The notes beneath the pieces were generated by a model. The model was not told the DNA's origin and made no database searches. It saw nothing but the letters and a program-made list of their open reading frames with translations. A stretch of DNA of 64,000 nucleotides from Bacteroidetes bacterium UBA7674 (GTDB lineage: Bacteria > Bacteroidota > Bacteroidia > Chitinophagales > Chitinophagaceae), in NCBI GenBank assembly GCA_002483105.1, contig DLHG01000015.1, positions 442,197 to 506,196 on the forward strand, read 5' to 3'. The stretch's first letter is position 1, and every line of letters begins with the position of its first letter. Of the stretch, positions 8,978-17,706 are shown piece by piece. Made by a program: the position numbers and the translations under genes.

Positions 8978-9382
8978 ATGGATGTAAATGAAGTGCCGCA
9001 GGACCCGAAGAATTTCAAGGGTGCGGAAAACCTGAAAAAACTGATGTATGCCACCGATAAGGATGGTAAATATACAGGTGTGGTTTCCAGCGGATGGGAG
9101 GCGGAGAATGCAGCAACCAAACAAGCGTGGGACGATGTGGACGAGAACCTTGCGAAAACTGAAGCACAGGTACGCGCGGGAGAACTGAGCCCTATAGCTT
9201 ACTACATGGAAAAGAACCTGATGGAGCTTTCATTGCTCGCTAAGTATGTGGGTAAATGGCAGTGGCAGGTGAAAAGGCATTTTAAGCCCTCAGTATTTAA
9301 TAATATGGATGCTACGCTGTTGCAGAAATACGCAGACGTATTCAATATCACCACCGAAGAACTGAAAAGCTTCGGAAAATAA
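8978..9382 (+). CDS. Conserved-looking small protein of unknown function, paired with a BtrH-type gene
   Basis: 134 residues, no signal peptide, no membrane segment, rich in charged and Ala/Leu residues and predicted largely helical. The C-terminal part (ATLLQKYADVFNITTEELK) looks like a small helix-turn-helix-like helical bundle, but I do not recognise a named family. The start is the ATG at 8978. Only 9 bp separate it from the BtrH-type protein, so they are almost certainly translated from one mRNA and probably act together. Confidence 0.65.
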   Translation: MDVNEVPQDPKNFKGAENLKKLMYATDKDGKYTGVVSSGWEAENAATKQAWDDVDENLAKTEAQVRAGELSPIAYYMEKNLMELSLLAKYVGKWQWQVKRHFKPSVFNNMDATLLQKYADVFNITTEELKSFGK

Positions 9383-9391
9383 CACAGCGGA

Positions 9392-10396
9392 TTGAGCACA
9401 AATAATTTTGTACATAAACAACATGCGCATTGCGAAAGTGGTGTGACGGCCAACTTGCTCACGCATCATGGTTTGCCCATCAGTGAACCATTGGCATTTG
9501 GTATAGGCGCGGGACTTTTCTTTGCCCACATACCTTTTGTAAAGGTAAGCGGCACACCGGGCACAACCTTCCGTACCTGGCCAGGCGCTATCTTCAAGCG
9601 TGTAGCAGAGCGGCTGGAAGTAAAAGTGCATACTGAGAAATTCAGTAACCCGCAGAAAGCGAACGCAGCACTGGATATGGCTTTGGAAGCGGGCAAACCA
9701 GTGGGTATGCTGAGCAGCGTATTTTATTTACCTTATCTACCTGAGGCGTTCCGGTTTCACTTCAATGCACATAACCTTATTGCCTACGGCAAAGAGAATG
9801 GGCTCTACAATATCAGCGACCCCATACTGGAAGACGTTGCAACGATAGACCCCGAAGATCTTGCAAAAGCAAGATTCGCGAAAGGTACTCCCGAGCCCAA
9901 GGGCTTTATGTACTACATAAATGATATACCGAAGTCGGTGGATTTTAATAAAGCGATAAAGGCAGGCATCAAGCAGACTTGCTTCTTTATGCTCTCTCCT
10001 CCGCTGCCTTGGTTTGGCAACAAAGCCATAGGCTTGCTTGCTAAGAAGATAAAAGGATACCCAACAAAACTAACACCTCGTAAGGCCTCTCTCTACCTCG
10101 GCAATATCATCCGCATGCAGGAAGAAATAGGCACAGGCGGAGCCGGATTCCGTTACCTCTACGCTGCCTTTCTGCAGGAAGCATCCGAAATGATGAAGCG
10201 CGACGACCTTGCACAGTTCTCCACCGAGCTCACAAAAATTGGTGATGACTGGAGGAACTTTGCCTATTACGCAGCCCGCCAGATGAAGAACAGGTCGGGC
10301 GACATAGTGTCGTATGATGAATTAAGTGACCTTTTAAATGTATGTGGCACAAAGGAAAAAGACCTTTTCCAGCGAATGCAAAAGATAAAGTGGTAG
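9392..10396 (+). CDS. BtrH N-terminal domain protein (acyltransferase / cysteine-peptidase-like fold)
   Basis: 334 residues starting at a TTG codon; no ATG is available before the conserved N-terminal motif. That motif (HAHCESGVTANLL) is the hallmark of the BtrH N-terminal family, whose butirosin member moves an acyl group from an acyl carrier protein to an aminoglycoside. The conserved His and Cys here are the likely active residues. The C-terminal part (about 170-330) is helical and resembles the DUF4872 extension often attached to this domain. No membrane segment is seen. The acyl donor and acceptor are unknown. It is coupled to the 134-residue gene 9 bp upstream. Confidence 0.72.
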   Translation: MSTNNFVHKQHAHCESGVTANLLTHHGLPISEPLAFGIGAGLFFAHIPFVKVSGTPGTTFRTWPGAIFKRVAERLEVKVHTEKFSNPQKANAALDMALEAGKPVGMLSSVFYLPYLPEAFRFHFNAHNLIAYGKENGLYNISDPILEDVATIDPEDLAKARFAKGTPEPKGFMYYINDIPKSVDFNKAIKAGIKQTCFFMLSPPLPWFGNKAIGLLAKKIKGYPTKLTPRKASLYLGNIIRMQEEIGTGGAGFRYLYAAFLQEASEMMKRDDLAQFSTELTKIGDDWRNFAYYAARQMKNRSGDIVSYDELSDLLNVCGTKEKDLFQRMQKIKW

Positions 10397-10438
10397 GGAT
10401 TATTAAGCTATTTACCCACCTTTTTTGACAGAAAACCC

Positions 10439-10446
10439 TATTTTTG
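10439..10446 (+). promoter_or_regulatory. -7 box TATTTTTG for the GtrA gene
   Basis: TATTTTTG matches TAnnTTTG. It overlaps the most upstream possible start (TTG at 10444), which argues that translation starts further down, at the GTG at 10462. Confidence 0.55.
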
Positions 10447-10461
10447 CCCTTCTTCAAGACT

Positions 10462-10995
10462 GTGCTAAAGGCTATCAGACATATAGTATTGGGTATTATT
10501 GACTTCTTTCATAAACCCTTTGAAAACGTAATAGGTAAAACTACCTTTCGTTACCTCGCTTGCGGGGGCTCTAATACAGTATCTGATATTATTATATATT
10601 ACCTCAGCTATAACTTCTTGCTGCTGAAGCAACCGGTACATATTGCCGGCATCACCATTGCCGCGCACATATTTGCCTTTATTATTTCCTTTAGTATCAG
10701 TTTCCCGATAGGGTTTGCATTGTCTAAATACATTGTCTTCCCGGAATCTAACCTGAAAGGCAGGATACAACTATTCCGCTATGCGGTATTGGTAGGTATG
10801 TGTATCATATTGAACTATGTCTTCCTGAAGCTGTTTGTTGAGGTTTGTAATATCTACCCTACTCCATCCAAGATCATTACTACAGCATTAGTAGCGGTAT
10901 TCAGCTACTTCTCACAACGCCGTTTTACTTTCAAAGTAAAAACCATTACTGTAGAGCCCGACCCTCTACCGGTAAAGGAAGTTATCAATAATTGA
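10462..10995 (+). CDS. GtrA-family membrane protein
   Basis: The frame is open from 10444 (TTG), but that codon lies inside a -7 promoter box, so the GTG at 10462 is the more likely start, giving 177 residues. Four membrane segments are visible at about 35-60, 65-90, 105-125 and 135-155, with a conserved-type YLACGGSNTVSDIIIYY first segment and a final FSYFSQRRFTFK block typical of GtrA proteins. The family is thought to flip or help synthesise polyprenyl-linked sugars at the membrane. No glycosyltransferase is adjacent. The stop codon lies inside a perfect 22-bp palindrome. Confidence 0.75.
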   Translation: MLKAIRHIVLGIIDFFHKPFENVIGKTTFRYLACGGSNTVSDIIIYYLSYNFLLLKQPVHIAGITIAAHIFAFIISFSISFPIGFALSKYIVFPESNLKGRIQLFRYAVLVGMCIILNYVFLKLFVEVCNIYPTPSKIITTALVAVFSYFSQRRFTFKVKTITVEPDPLPVKEVINN

Positions 10996-11009
10996 CGATC
11001 GTCAATTAT
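10988..11009. repeat. Perfect 22-bp palindrome over the GtrA stop codon
   Basis: Two 11-bp arms (ATAATTGACGA and its exact complement) with no spacer. It contains the TGA stop at 10993-10995. No T-run follows. It could be an operator for the downstream prfB promoter region, a terminator-like structure, or a relic of a CAATTGAC-type intergenic repeat. Confidence 0.6.
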
Positions 11010-11081
11010 CGCAGGGTCATTGACCTGTGCCCATCTATAGTACCATAATACCAATCAACAATTTTACTAATCAACTAATCC

Positions 11082-11089
11082 TACCTTTG
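11082..11089 (+). promoter_or_regulatory. -7 box TACCTTTG for prfB
   Basis: TACCTTTG ends 8 nt before the prfB ATG, implying an mRNA with almost no 5' leader. No Shine-Dalgarno sequence is seen between the box and the ATG. Confidence 0.6.
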
Positions 11090-11097
11090 CATCCGTT

Positions 11098-12186
11098 ATG
11101 ACGCTGGAGAACTTAAAAGAGATGAGAGAGCGGGTTCAGCACCTGCACCGTTTCTTGCGAATAGAAGACAGGCTGATAAAAATAGAGAATGATAAACAGT
11201 TGTCAGTATCGCCGGGCTTCTGGGATGATAACGCGCGTGCTACTGCCATCCTGAAAGAAACGAAAGTAAATGAGTTCTGGGTAGGGCTTTTTAATAACTG
11301 CAAAGGAGCGGTGGAAGATTTCGCCGTGCTGTTCGAGTTCTGGAAGGAAGGTGAAGCAACTGAAGAAGAAGTAAAAACCTCTTACGATAATTCAATAAAA
11401 CTACTCGACGAGCTCGAGTTCAAATCCACACTCAACGAACCTGAGGATGAAATGCCAAGTGTAATGGTCATTAACTCAGGTGCGGGTGGTACGGAAAGTC
11501 AGGATTGGGCAGAGATGCTACTCCGCATGTACCGTATGTATGGAGAGAAGCAAGGATGGAAGGTATCGGAAATAGATGTGCAATATGGCGATGGTGCCGG
11601 CATCAAGCAGGCAACGATAGAATTTGACGGGGCGTTCGCTTATGGCTTGTTGAAAGCGGAAAGTGGTGTGCATCGTTTGGTGCGTATTTCCCCTTTTGAT
11701 TCCAATGCGCGCAGGCATACTTCTTTTGCTTCCGTATTTGTGTATCCGCTGATAGATGATAGTATTGAAATTGAAGTGAACCCTGCTGATGTGGAATGGG
11801 AGTTCTATCGTGCCGGTGGTAAGGGCGGACAAAACGTGAACAAGGTGGAAACGGCTGTGCGCTTAAAGCACATACCCAGCGGCATCATAGTAGAATGTCA
11901 ACAGGCACGTACGCAGGGAGAGAACCGCGAAAAGGCACTAACAATGTTGAAGAGCCGCTTGTATGAAGAAGAACTGCGCAGGCGTGAAGAACTGAAGAAC
12001 GCAGCTAACTCTTCTAAAAAGAAAATAGAATGGGGTTCGCAGATAAGATCTTATGTATTCCATCCGTATAAAATGATAAAGGACCACCGTACGGACTATG
12101 AAGTAGGTAATGTAGGCCCGGTAATGGATGGAGAGATAGATGAGTTTATAAAGGCCTACTTAATGGCAGTAAAAGAAGAACAATAA
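11098..12186 (+). CDS. prfB: Peptide chain release factor 2, without a frameshift site
   Basis: 362 residues. It reads UGA and UAA stop codons and releases the peptide. The SPF tripeptide that recognises the stop codon is at 198-200 and the catalytic GGQ at 243-245. In many bacteria prfB contains an in-frame UGA near codon 26 and needs +1 frameshifting. Here the equivalent position (HRFL followed by RIED, about 11149-11172) reads straight through as CGT TTC TTG CGA ATA, so autoregulation by frameshift is absent. The ABC exporter starts 5 bp after the stop and is probably co-transcribed. Confidence 0.94.
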   Translation: MTLENLKEMRERVQHLHRFLRIEDRLIKIENDKQLSVSPGFWDDNARATAILKETKVNEFWVGLFNNCKGAVEDFAVLFEFWKEGEATEEEVKTSYDNSIKLLDELEFKSTLNEPEDEMPSVMVINSGAGGTESQDWAEMLLRMYRMYGEKQGWKVSEIDVQYGDGAGIKQATIEFDGAFAYGLLKAESGVHRLVRISPFDSNARRHTSFASVFVYPLIDDSIEIEVNPADVEWEFYRAGGKGGQNVNKVETAVRLKHIPSGIIVECQQARTQGENREKALTMLKSRLYEEELRRREELKNAANSSKKKIEWGSQIRSYVFHPYKMIKDHRTDYEVGNVGPVMDGEIDEFIKAYLMAVKEEQ

Positions 12187-12190
12187 CGAT

Positions 12191-13963
12191 TTGGCAAAGG
12201 ACAAGGAAAAGAGGAAGAAGCTGATAGACCTGCACTTATTGCGCAGGATTTTCTCGTTTACGAGGCCGTACAGCAAAACGCTGTACCTCTCTATGACATT
12301 GTCTATCGTTCTTGCTTTGCTTACCCCTCTTCGTCCTAAGCTGATAGAGCTTTCAGTAGATAAGTATATCAATAACAAACTGCTGGAGGGGCTGATATGG
12401 ATCAGTATCATCCAGTTGGGCATGCTGATCATTGAGAGTGCATTGCGTTTCTGGTTCTCTTACATGACAGCCTGGCTGGGTCAGACCTCTGTGAATGATA
12501 TGCGCAAGGCTGTATTTAAAAAGGTGCTGAACCAGGATATCGCGTACTACGACAAGTCAGCCATAGGCACCCTCACCACCCGCACCATCAATGATATAGA
12601 AGCAGTAAATGATGTCTTCTCAGAAGGTATCATCTCTATAGTAGCAGACGTACTTATTATTATCACGATTATAATAGTGATGCTGTTCGATAACTGGCAG
12701 CTTACCCTTATTTCACTGATACCATTTCCTATACTTATTGTGGCCACTTACTGGTTCAAGGAAGCGGTGAACAAATCCTTCCAGGGAGTGCGTAATGCTG
12801 TGGCTGCGCTCAATGCTTTCGCGCAGGAGCACATTGTAGGAATGTACATTGTACAGGCCTTTGCAGCAGAGAAAAGGGAGATGGGCAAATTCCGTAAGAT
12901 AAATAAAGAACACAGGGATGAGAACATCAAAGCCATCTTCGCCTATTCCGTTTTCTTCCCGATAGTGGAGATCATACTTGCATTGTCCTTAGGGTTGCTG
13001 GTATGGTGGGGGGCGCCGAGAATGCTTGGTGGTACTGTTACGCAGGGAACCATCGTTTCGTTTATTCTTTATCTCAACTTATTATTCCGCCCCCTACGTA
13101 TGTTGGCCGATAAGTTCAACGTGCTGCAAATGGGCATGATAGCAGGAGAACGTGTCTTCGGAGTTCTGGACAGTGAAGAATACATGGAAGATAACGGCAG
13201 CTATATAGCCAAAGACATAAAGGGCGAAGTAACATTCAACAATGTACACTTTAGCTATAAGGAAGGTGTGCCTGTATTAAAAGGTGTTTCGTTCAACCTT
13301 GAAGCAGGCAAGACTATGGCTGTGGTAGGGCATACAGGTGCAGGCAAGACTTCTATCATCAGCATCCTCAACAGGATGTACGAAATACAGGATGGGGAGA
13401 TACTAATTGATGGAAGGAATATAAAAGACTACGACATCCACACTCTGAGAAGCAAGATAGGCATCGTGTTACAAGACGTATTCCTATTCTCCGGAACTAT
13501 CTTCGATAATATTACACTCAGAAATAGCGAGATACCTTTAGCGAGAGTGGAAGAAGTCTGCACAATGTTGGGCATACACACCTTCATCATGCAGCTACCC
13601 GGCGGTTATTACTTTGATGTAATGGAGCGGGGCAATACGCTCTCACAAGGGCAAAGGCAGTTGATATCGTTCGCGCGCGCATTGCTCTACAACCCATCTA
13701 TCCTGATACTGGATGAAGCCACTTCATCTGTTGACAGTGAAAGTGAGCAACTGATACAACACGCTATCGATACATTGATCAAAGGCCGCACGTCTATAGT
13801 TATCGCACACAGACTTTCTACTATACGCATGGCTGATAAGATCATTGTTATGGACAAAGGCCAGATCATAGAAAGCGGTAACCACCAGTCACTCATCGCT
13901 GACCAGGGCGAGTATTATAAGTTGTATACGGCAGTGGAGAAAAAGAAGGTTGAGGTTCTCTAA
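12191..13963 (+). CDS. ABC exporter, fused membrane and ATPase domains (MdlB-like)
   Basis: 590 residues starting at TTG, 5 bp after prfB. Residues about 15-320 hold six membrane segments of a type I exporter. The ATPase half carries Walker A (GHTGAGKTS), signature LSQGQRQ, Walker B (ILILDEATSSVD) and the switch His (IAHRLST). Such proteins form homo- or heterodimers and export lipids, peptides or drugs; the substrate is not readable. The signature has Gln instead of Gly at one position (LSQGQ), common in this subfamily. A related exporter is at 18.2-20 kb, but the two genes are not adjacent. Confidence 0.9.
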   Translation: MAKDKEKRKKLIDLHLLRRIFSFTRPYSKTLYLSMTLSIVLALLTPLRPKLIELSVDKYINNKLLEGLIWISIIQLGMLIIESALRFWFSYMTAWLGQTSVNDMRKAVFKKVLNQDIAYYDKSAIGTLTTRTINDIEAVNDVFSEGIISIVADVLIIITIIIVMLFDNWQLTLISLIPFPILIVATYWFKEAVNKSFQGVRNAVAALNAFAQEHIVGMYIVQAFAAEKREMGKFRKINKEHRDENIKAIFAYSVFFPIVEIILALSLGLLVWWGAPRMLGGTVTQGTIVSFILYLNLLFRPLRMLADKFNVLQMGMIAGERVFGVLDSEEYMEDNGSYIAKDIKGEVTFNNVHFSYKEGVPVLKGVSFNLEAGKTMAVVGHTGAGKTSIISILNRMYEIQDGEILIDGRNIKDYDIHTLRSKIGIVLQDVFLFSGTIFDNITLRNSEIPLARVEEVCTMLGIHTFIMQLPGGYYFDVMERGNTLSQGQRQLISFARALLYNPSILILDEATSSVDSESEQLIQHAIDTLIKGRTSIVIAHRLSTIRMADKIIVMDKGQIIESGNHQSLIADQGEYYKLYTAVEKKKVEVL

Positions 13964-14084
13964 ACCAGGATTAGGCCTGATTTGTTGGATTGGCCACGGC
14001 TCCCTGATTTTCATATTTCACACAAAGTTCCATTGGAGCCCCGGTAAATCTTAGAAATCCCTTTAATCCCGGTTCAAAGTGAAA

Positions 14085-15509
14085 CTATTTCACATTCTTA
14101 TCCAGCCAATCCCCTATTACGGCAAGCGCCTCAGGAGAAAAGGTTTCTTCCAATTTGGCGTACTCTGCAACGGTGCAGGTTGTACACTTCTGGAACAGAT
14201 GGTTGAGACCTTTCATTTCTATTACATCATACTTTGGCGACTTGCTTTTAGCCAGTGATGACCTCATACCTGCCAGGTTTGATTCGGATATCACCTGTAT
14301 GTCTTTGTCGCCATTCAGGGCCAACACTTTGCAATTCAGCTTCTCCAGGTACTTGCCCGGTTCCTCCCCCATAAAATAACGCCACCAAGGAGCATCGTGC
14401 AGTCCCGCAAACTCCTTCACCATATTGTTCACTCCTTCATCGGTATTCATACCAAAGGCCAGTGCAATATCCGGATGCGTATTGGCCCTCCATTTATTCA
14501 TAGCCGCGGTCATCTGGTCTACCGCTTCATTGTGGTTAGCAGCCTTCACAGCGATAGTTGCCACTTCACTATACAGCGGCAGGTACGCATCTATAGCTTC
14601 TTTCGACAGACGTGCCTGGGTCAGTACCTTTTCGTTCTGCTCTTCCATCAGGTCTATTATATTGATACCCGGCCCGGCGAGCAGCACAATGAAATTTATG
14701 TCTTTGCTTTGAGCGGCCACCATTTCTGCTATCAGCCCACCCTCACTGTGGCCCACTATGCCCAGCTTCTTTTTGTCCACTTCTTTTCTGCTTTTCAGGT
14801 AATCGAGTCCCACCATCACATCTTTTGCATAGTCGGCTGTGGTAGCTGTTTCAGGAGCACCTGTTGTCTTACCGATGCCCTGGTCATCTACGCGGAGGAC
14901 TATGTATCCCTTCTTTGTAAGGTAATCGGCTATAACAGCAAATGGCTTATGTCCCATCAGTTCTTCATCCCTGTTCTGTTGTCCTGACCCTGTGCTCATG
15001 ATAATAGCAGGAAAAGGTCCATTGCCATTCGGAATGGTGATGGTAGCTCCGTATTGAATGCTCTTGTCTTTATTGTGATAGATGATGTCCTCACTTTTAT
15101 ACGCAAATGGCGGAACTGGTGTTTGCGGACGTTTAGGCTCCTCCACTTTATCTATTTTCTTCAGGATAAGATTGAACTTTATACCAGCCTGGTTCAGTAC
15201 ACCTGCTATAGAACCATCAGGCTCAAAACCACCTGCATAGCTACTCTTAAACTTTTCCAGCGATATATAAAGGCTGTCACCTTTTACAGACACATCAGAG
15301 CAGGGGATATCCTTCACGCCCTGGTCAGGGCTTTCCATAGTAGCTGATAGTTTGCCATTATTCTGCGAAATGACAAAGACCACTCTCAACTGCTTACCCG
15401 CATTCAGCATACCCTGCCAGATACCGACAGGATCGGTTTTTGCATAAGAAGATGTCGCAGTTAATAATATAGCTATCGCAAGTATAATGGATCTTTTCAT
15501 TACGGACAT
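14085..15509 (-). CDS. Secreted alpha/beta-hydrolase (serine esterase/peptidase-like)
   Basis: 474 residues. A signal peptide (MKRSIILAIAILLTATSSYA, preceded by MSV if the ATG at 15509 is used) sends it to the periplasm. Residues about 25-125 form a beta-rich N-terminal domain seen in Bacteroidota hydrolases. The hydrolase domain holds the nucleophile S255 in GHSEGG, an acid in LALNGDKDIQV and the His in GLNHLFQ, so the triad looks complete. The oxyanion region is MSTGSGQQNRDEE. Substrate unknown; esters or acyl-peptides are usual for the family. Confidence 0.85.
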   Translation of the reverse strand: MSVMKRSIILAIAILLTATSSYAKTDPVGIWQGMLNAGKQLRVVFVISQNNGKLSATMESPDQGVKDIPCSDVSVKGDSLYISLEKFKSSYAGGFEPDGSIAGVLNQAGIKFNLILKKIDKVEEPKRPQTPVPPFAYKSEDIIYHNKDKSIQYGATITIPNGNGPFPAIIMSTGSGQQNRDEELMGHKPFAVIADYLTKKGYIVLRVDDQGIGKTTGAPETATTADYAKDVMVGLDYLKSRKEVDKKKLGIVGHSEGGLIAEMVAAQSKDINFIVLLAGPGINIIDLMEEQNEKVLTQARLSKEAIDAYLPLYSEVATIAVKAANHNEAVDQMTAAMNKWRANTHPDIALAFGMNTDEGVNNMVKEFAGLHDAPWWRYFMGEEPGKYLEKLNCKVLALNGDKDIQVISESNLAGMRSSLAKSKSPKYDVIEMKGLNHLFQKCTTCTVAEYAKLEETFSPEALAVIGDWLDKNVK

Positions 15510-15531
15510 TTGAACAATACAATGTAATAAA

Positions 15532-15555
15532 AAAGCCTCTCAATTGAGAGGCTTT
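15532..15555 (-). terminator. Terminator of fbp
   Basis: Perfect 10-bp stem AAAGCCTCTC/GAGAGGCTTT with an AATT loop, followed on the minus strand by a T-run. It separates fbp (ending at 15570) from the downstream hydrolase gene. Confidence 0.88.
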
Positions 15556-15569
15556 CAGTTTGAATATTC

Positions 15570-16595
15570 TTATGCAACTGTTTCTGCTTCTTTCACAAAC
15601 TCCAGTGCTTTAGCCACCATATCTTTGGAGCCGATGAATATAGGCGTGCGTTGGTGCAATTCAGTTGGTATTATATCCAGTATTTTACCATTGCCATGAT
15701 CGGCAGTGCCACCGGCTGCTTCCATCAGGAAGGCCATCGGGTTGCACTCATACTGTAAACGTAGTTTTCCCTTAGGGGCACTTTTATCAGAAGGATAAAG
15801 GAAGATACCACCTTTAATGATCGTACGGTGCATATCGGCAACCATAGAACCAATATACCTGTGCGAGTAAGGGCGGCCTTCAGCTTTGTTATCTTCCATG
15901 CAATAGTTCAGGAAATTCTTCACACCTTCATCCAGCTTGCAAGTATTACCCTGGTTGGTAGAGTATATTTTTCCTTTTTCAGGACATTCGAGGTCAGGAT
16001 GAGACAAGCAGAACTCACCGATCGATGGTTCCAGTGTAAAACCATTACAGCTCAGTTTGGTAGCATATACCAGCATGGTGCTGGAGCCATATATCACATA
16101 ACCTGCTGCCATAAGTTTATTTCCGGGTTGCAGGAAATCAGCTTCGGTGCATGGTTTCCCCAGTTCGCTCACGCGACGGTATATAGAGAATATAGTACCG
16201 ATCGGTGCGTTCACATCTATATTAGAAGAGCCATCCAACGGATCGAACAGCACTACATACTTTGAATTAAAAGAATATGGGTCGTCAAAAGCAACAAAAG
16301 TATCATTCTCTTCAGAAGCGATACCTGCGCAATCATTACTGCTTTCCAGCACACTGATCAATGTTTCATTAGCGAATATGTCCAGCTTCATCACTTCTTC
16401 ACCCTGCACGTTGGTCGCACCATGTTTGCCCAATATATCTACCAGTCCGGCTTTCAATACCTGCTTATTGATGATCTTGCATGCCAGCCCTATATCTCGG
16501 AGCAATGCCGATAATTCACCTGTTGCCTGCGGAAAGCGGCGGGTCTCCTGGATAGTGAACTCATCCAGGGTCATTAATTTCTTTTTGGGGCTCAT
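15570..16595 (-). CDS. fbp: Class I fructose-1,6-bisphosphatase
   Basis: 341 residues, cytoplasmic. It removes the 1-phosphate from fructose 1,6-bisphosphate in gluconeogenesis. Metal and substrate motifs of class I are clear: ASEEND, then FDPLDGSSNIDVNAPIGTIFSIY, the region RYIGSMVADMHRTI, and the C-terminal LRLQYECNPMAFLMEAAGG. Length agrees with the family. It has its own promoter box (16620-16627) and its own terminator (15532-15555), so it is a single-gene unit, divergent from corA. Confidence 0.95.
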   Translation of the reverse strand: MSPKKKLMTLDEFTIQETRRFPQATGELSALLRDIGLACKIINKQVLKAGLVDILGKHGATNVQGEEVMKLDIFANETLISVLESSNDCAGIASEENDTFVAFDDPYSFNSKYVVLFDPLDGSSNIDVNAPIGTIFSIYRRVSELGKPCTEADFLQPGNKLMAAGYVIYGSSTMLVYATKLSCNGFTLEPSIGEFCLSHPDLECPEKGKIYSTNQGNTCKLDEGVKNFLNYCMEDNKAEGRPYSHRYIGSMVADMHRTIIKGGIFLYPSDKSAPKGKLRLQYECNPMAFLMEAAGGTADHGNGKILDIIPTELHQRTPIFIGSKDMVAKALEFVKEAETVA

Positions 16596-16619
16596 GCCGA
16601 ACTGTTTATTTGCTTAACG

Positions 16620-16627
16620 CAAAAATA
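16620..16627 (-). promoter_or_regulatory. -7 box TATTTTTG for fbp
   Basis: TATTTTTG on the minus strand, 24 nt upstream of the fbp start; fits TAnnTTTG. Confidence 0.5.
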
Positions 16628-16728
16628 ATAAGAATAGCCCAAATACCCTTTAAAATCAGCTAAACAAACATATTCTGTTTGTTAAATATTAATTTATACC
16701 GTTAGTACGAATTGTGGGATATGAAAGG

Positions 16729-16736
16729 TAAATTTG
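16729..16736 (+). promoter_or_regulatory. -7 box TAAATTTG for corA
   Basis: TAAATTTG lies 27 nt before the CorA ATG and fits TAnnTTTG. The fbp/corA intergenic region is therefore a divergent promoter region. Confidence 0.5.
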
Positions 16737-16763
16737 TAAGCATTTTTTATTTTAACCGGGCTA

Positions 16764-17705
16764 ATGGTACAGTATTACAAAAATATCAACCGTAAGACGT
16801 TAGAGATTGAACAGCCCGAAGGAGCTAACTGGATCAATGTAACTCCCCCTTTCCAGGAGAATGAAATTGATAAATTATCTGATGCACTCAATATCTCCCG
16901 CGACTTTCTTGCCGATACACTCGATATTGAAGAGCGTTCACGCTATGAGATAGAAGATGGTGTAAAGCTTATTATCCTAAAAACCCCTGTAGAAAATAAA
17001 TCGCTGAACGAAAGCGACGCGTATTATATCACCATACCTATCGCCATCATCATTACCGAGAGCAACCAGGTAGTGACCGTCAACTCTTTTGAGAATGTGG
17101 CCATACGCCGCTTCCTCACCACCTTTGCCAAGCGCCACCCTGAGCGCCCGAACATGATGGTGCTGAAAATATTCGAAAAAGTGGTGATGGACTTTATGGA
17201 AGTGCTGAAAGAGATCAATCACCGCAGGAACATACTGGAGCAGAAACTCTATGATGCCAACCGTAATGAGGAGTTGCTTTACCTAATGCGCATCCAAAAG
17301 AGCCTTGTGTATTTTGTTACAGCGCTTCGCTCCAACGAACTGCTGCTGATGAAAATGGATAGGACCAACTTCCTGAACTGCGACGAAGAAGAACGCGAGT
17401 TCCTTTCAGATCTTATAGTAGAATTCTCACAGGCCCTTGAAATGGCCGATACATACAACACCATCCTGGTAAGTACCATGGATGCTTTCGCCAGTATTAT
17501 CAACAACAATATGAACCTGGTAATGAAACGCCTTACCAGTATCACGATCCTTATCTCGGTACCAACGCTGATAGCCAGCTTCTTTGGTATGAACGTGAAG
17601 ATCCCGTATGAGGGACAGATGTTTGGATTCTACGCAGCCATTATCATGTCGGTACTCGCAGCAACTGCAATGGTGCTGTATTTCAACAAAAAGAAATGGT
17701 TCTAG
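16764..17705 (+). CDS. CorA-family magnesium/divalent cation transporter
   Basis: 313 residues. The large N-terminal cytoplasmic domain and long helices fill residues 1-250. Two C-terminal membrane segments follow (ISVPTLIASFFGMN and FYAAIIMSVLAATAMVLY), with the diagnostic GMN pore motif at the end of the first. CorA forms a pentameric channel for Mg2+ or Co2+. The Nudix gene starts 1 bp after the stop, so translation is probably coupled. Confidence 0.92.
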   Translation: MVQYYKNINRKTLEIEQPEGANWINVTPPFQENEIDKLSDALNISRDFLADTLDIEERSRYEIEDGVKLIILKTPVENKSLNESDAYYITIPIAIIITESNQVVTVNSFENVAIRRFLTTFAKRHPERPNMMVLKIFEKVVMDFMEVLKEINHRRNILEQKLYDANRNEELLYLMRIQKSLVYFVTALRSNELLLMKMDRTNFLNCDEEEREFLSDLIVEFSQALEMADTYNTILVSTMDAFASIINNNMNLVMKRLTSITILISVPTLIASFFGMNVKIPYEGQMFGFYAAIIMSVLAATAMVLYFNKKKWF

Positions 17706-17706
17706 C

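Noticed and set aside
11149..11172. Programmed frameshift in prfB
   Set aside because: No in-frame or +1 TGA with a CTT slippery codon at the expected position; the frame is continuous.
14397..14987. Plus-strand 196-codon open frame
   Set aside because: Antisense to the alpha/beta-hydrolase, whose catalytic triad is intact.
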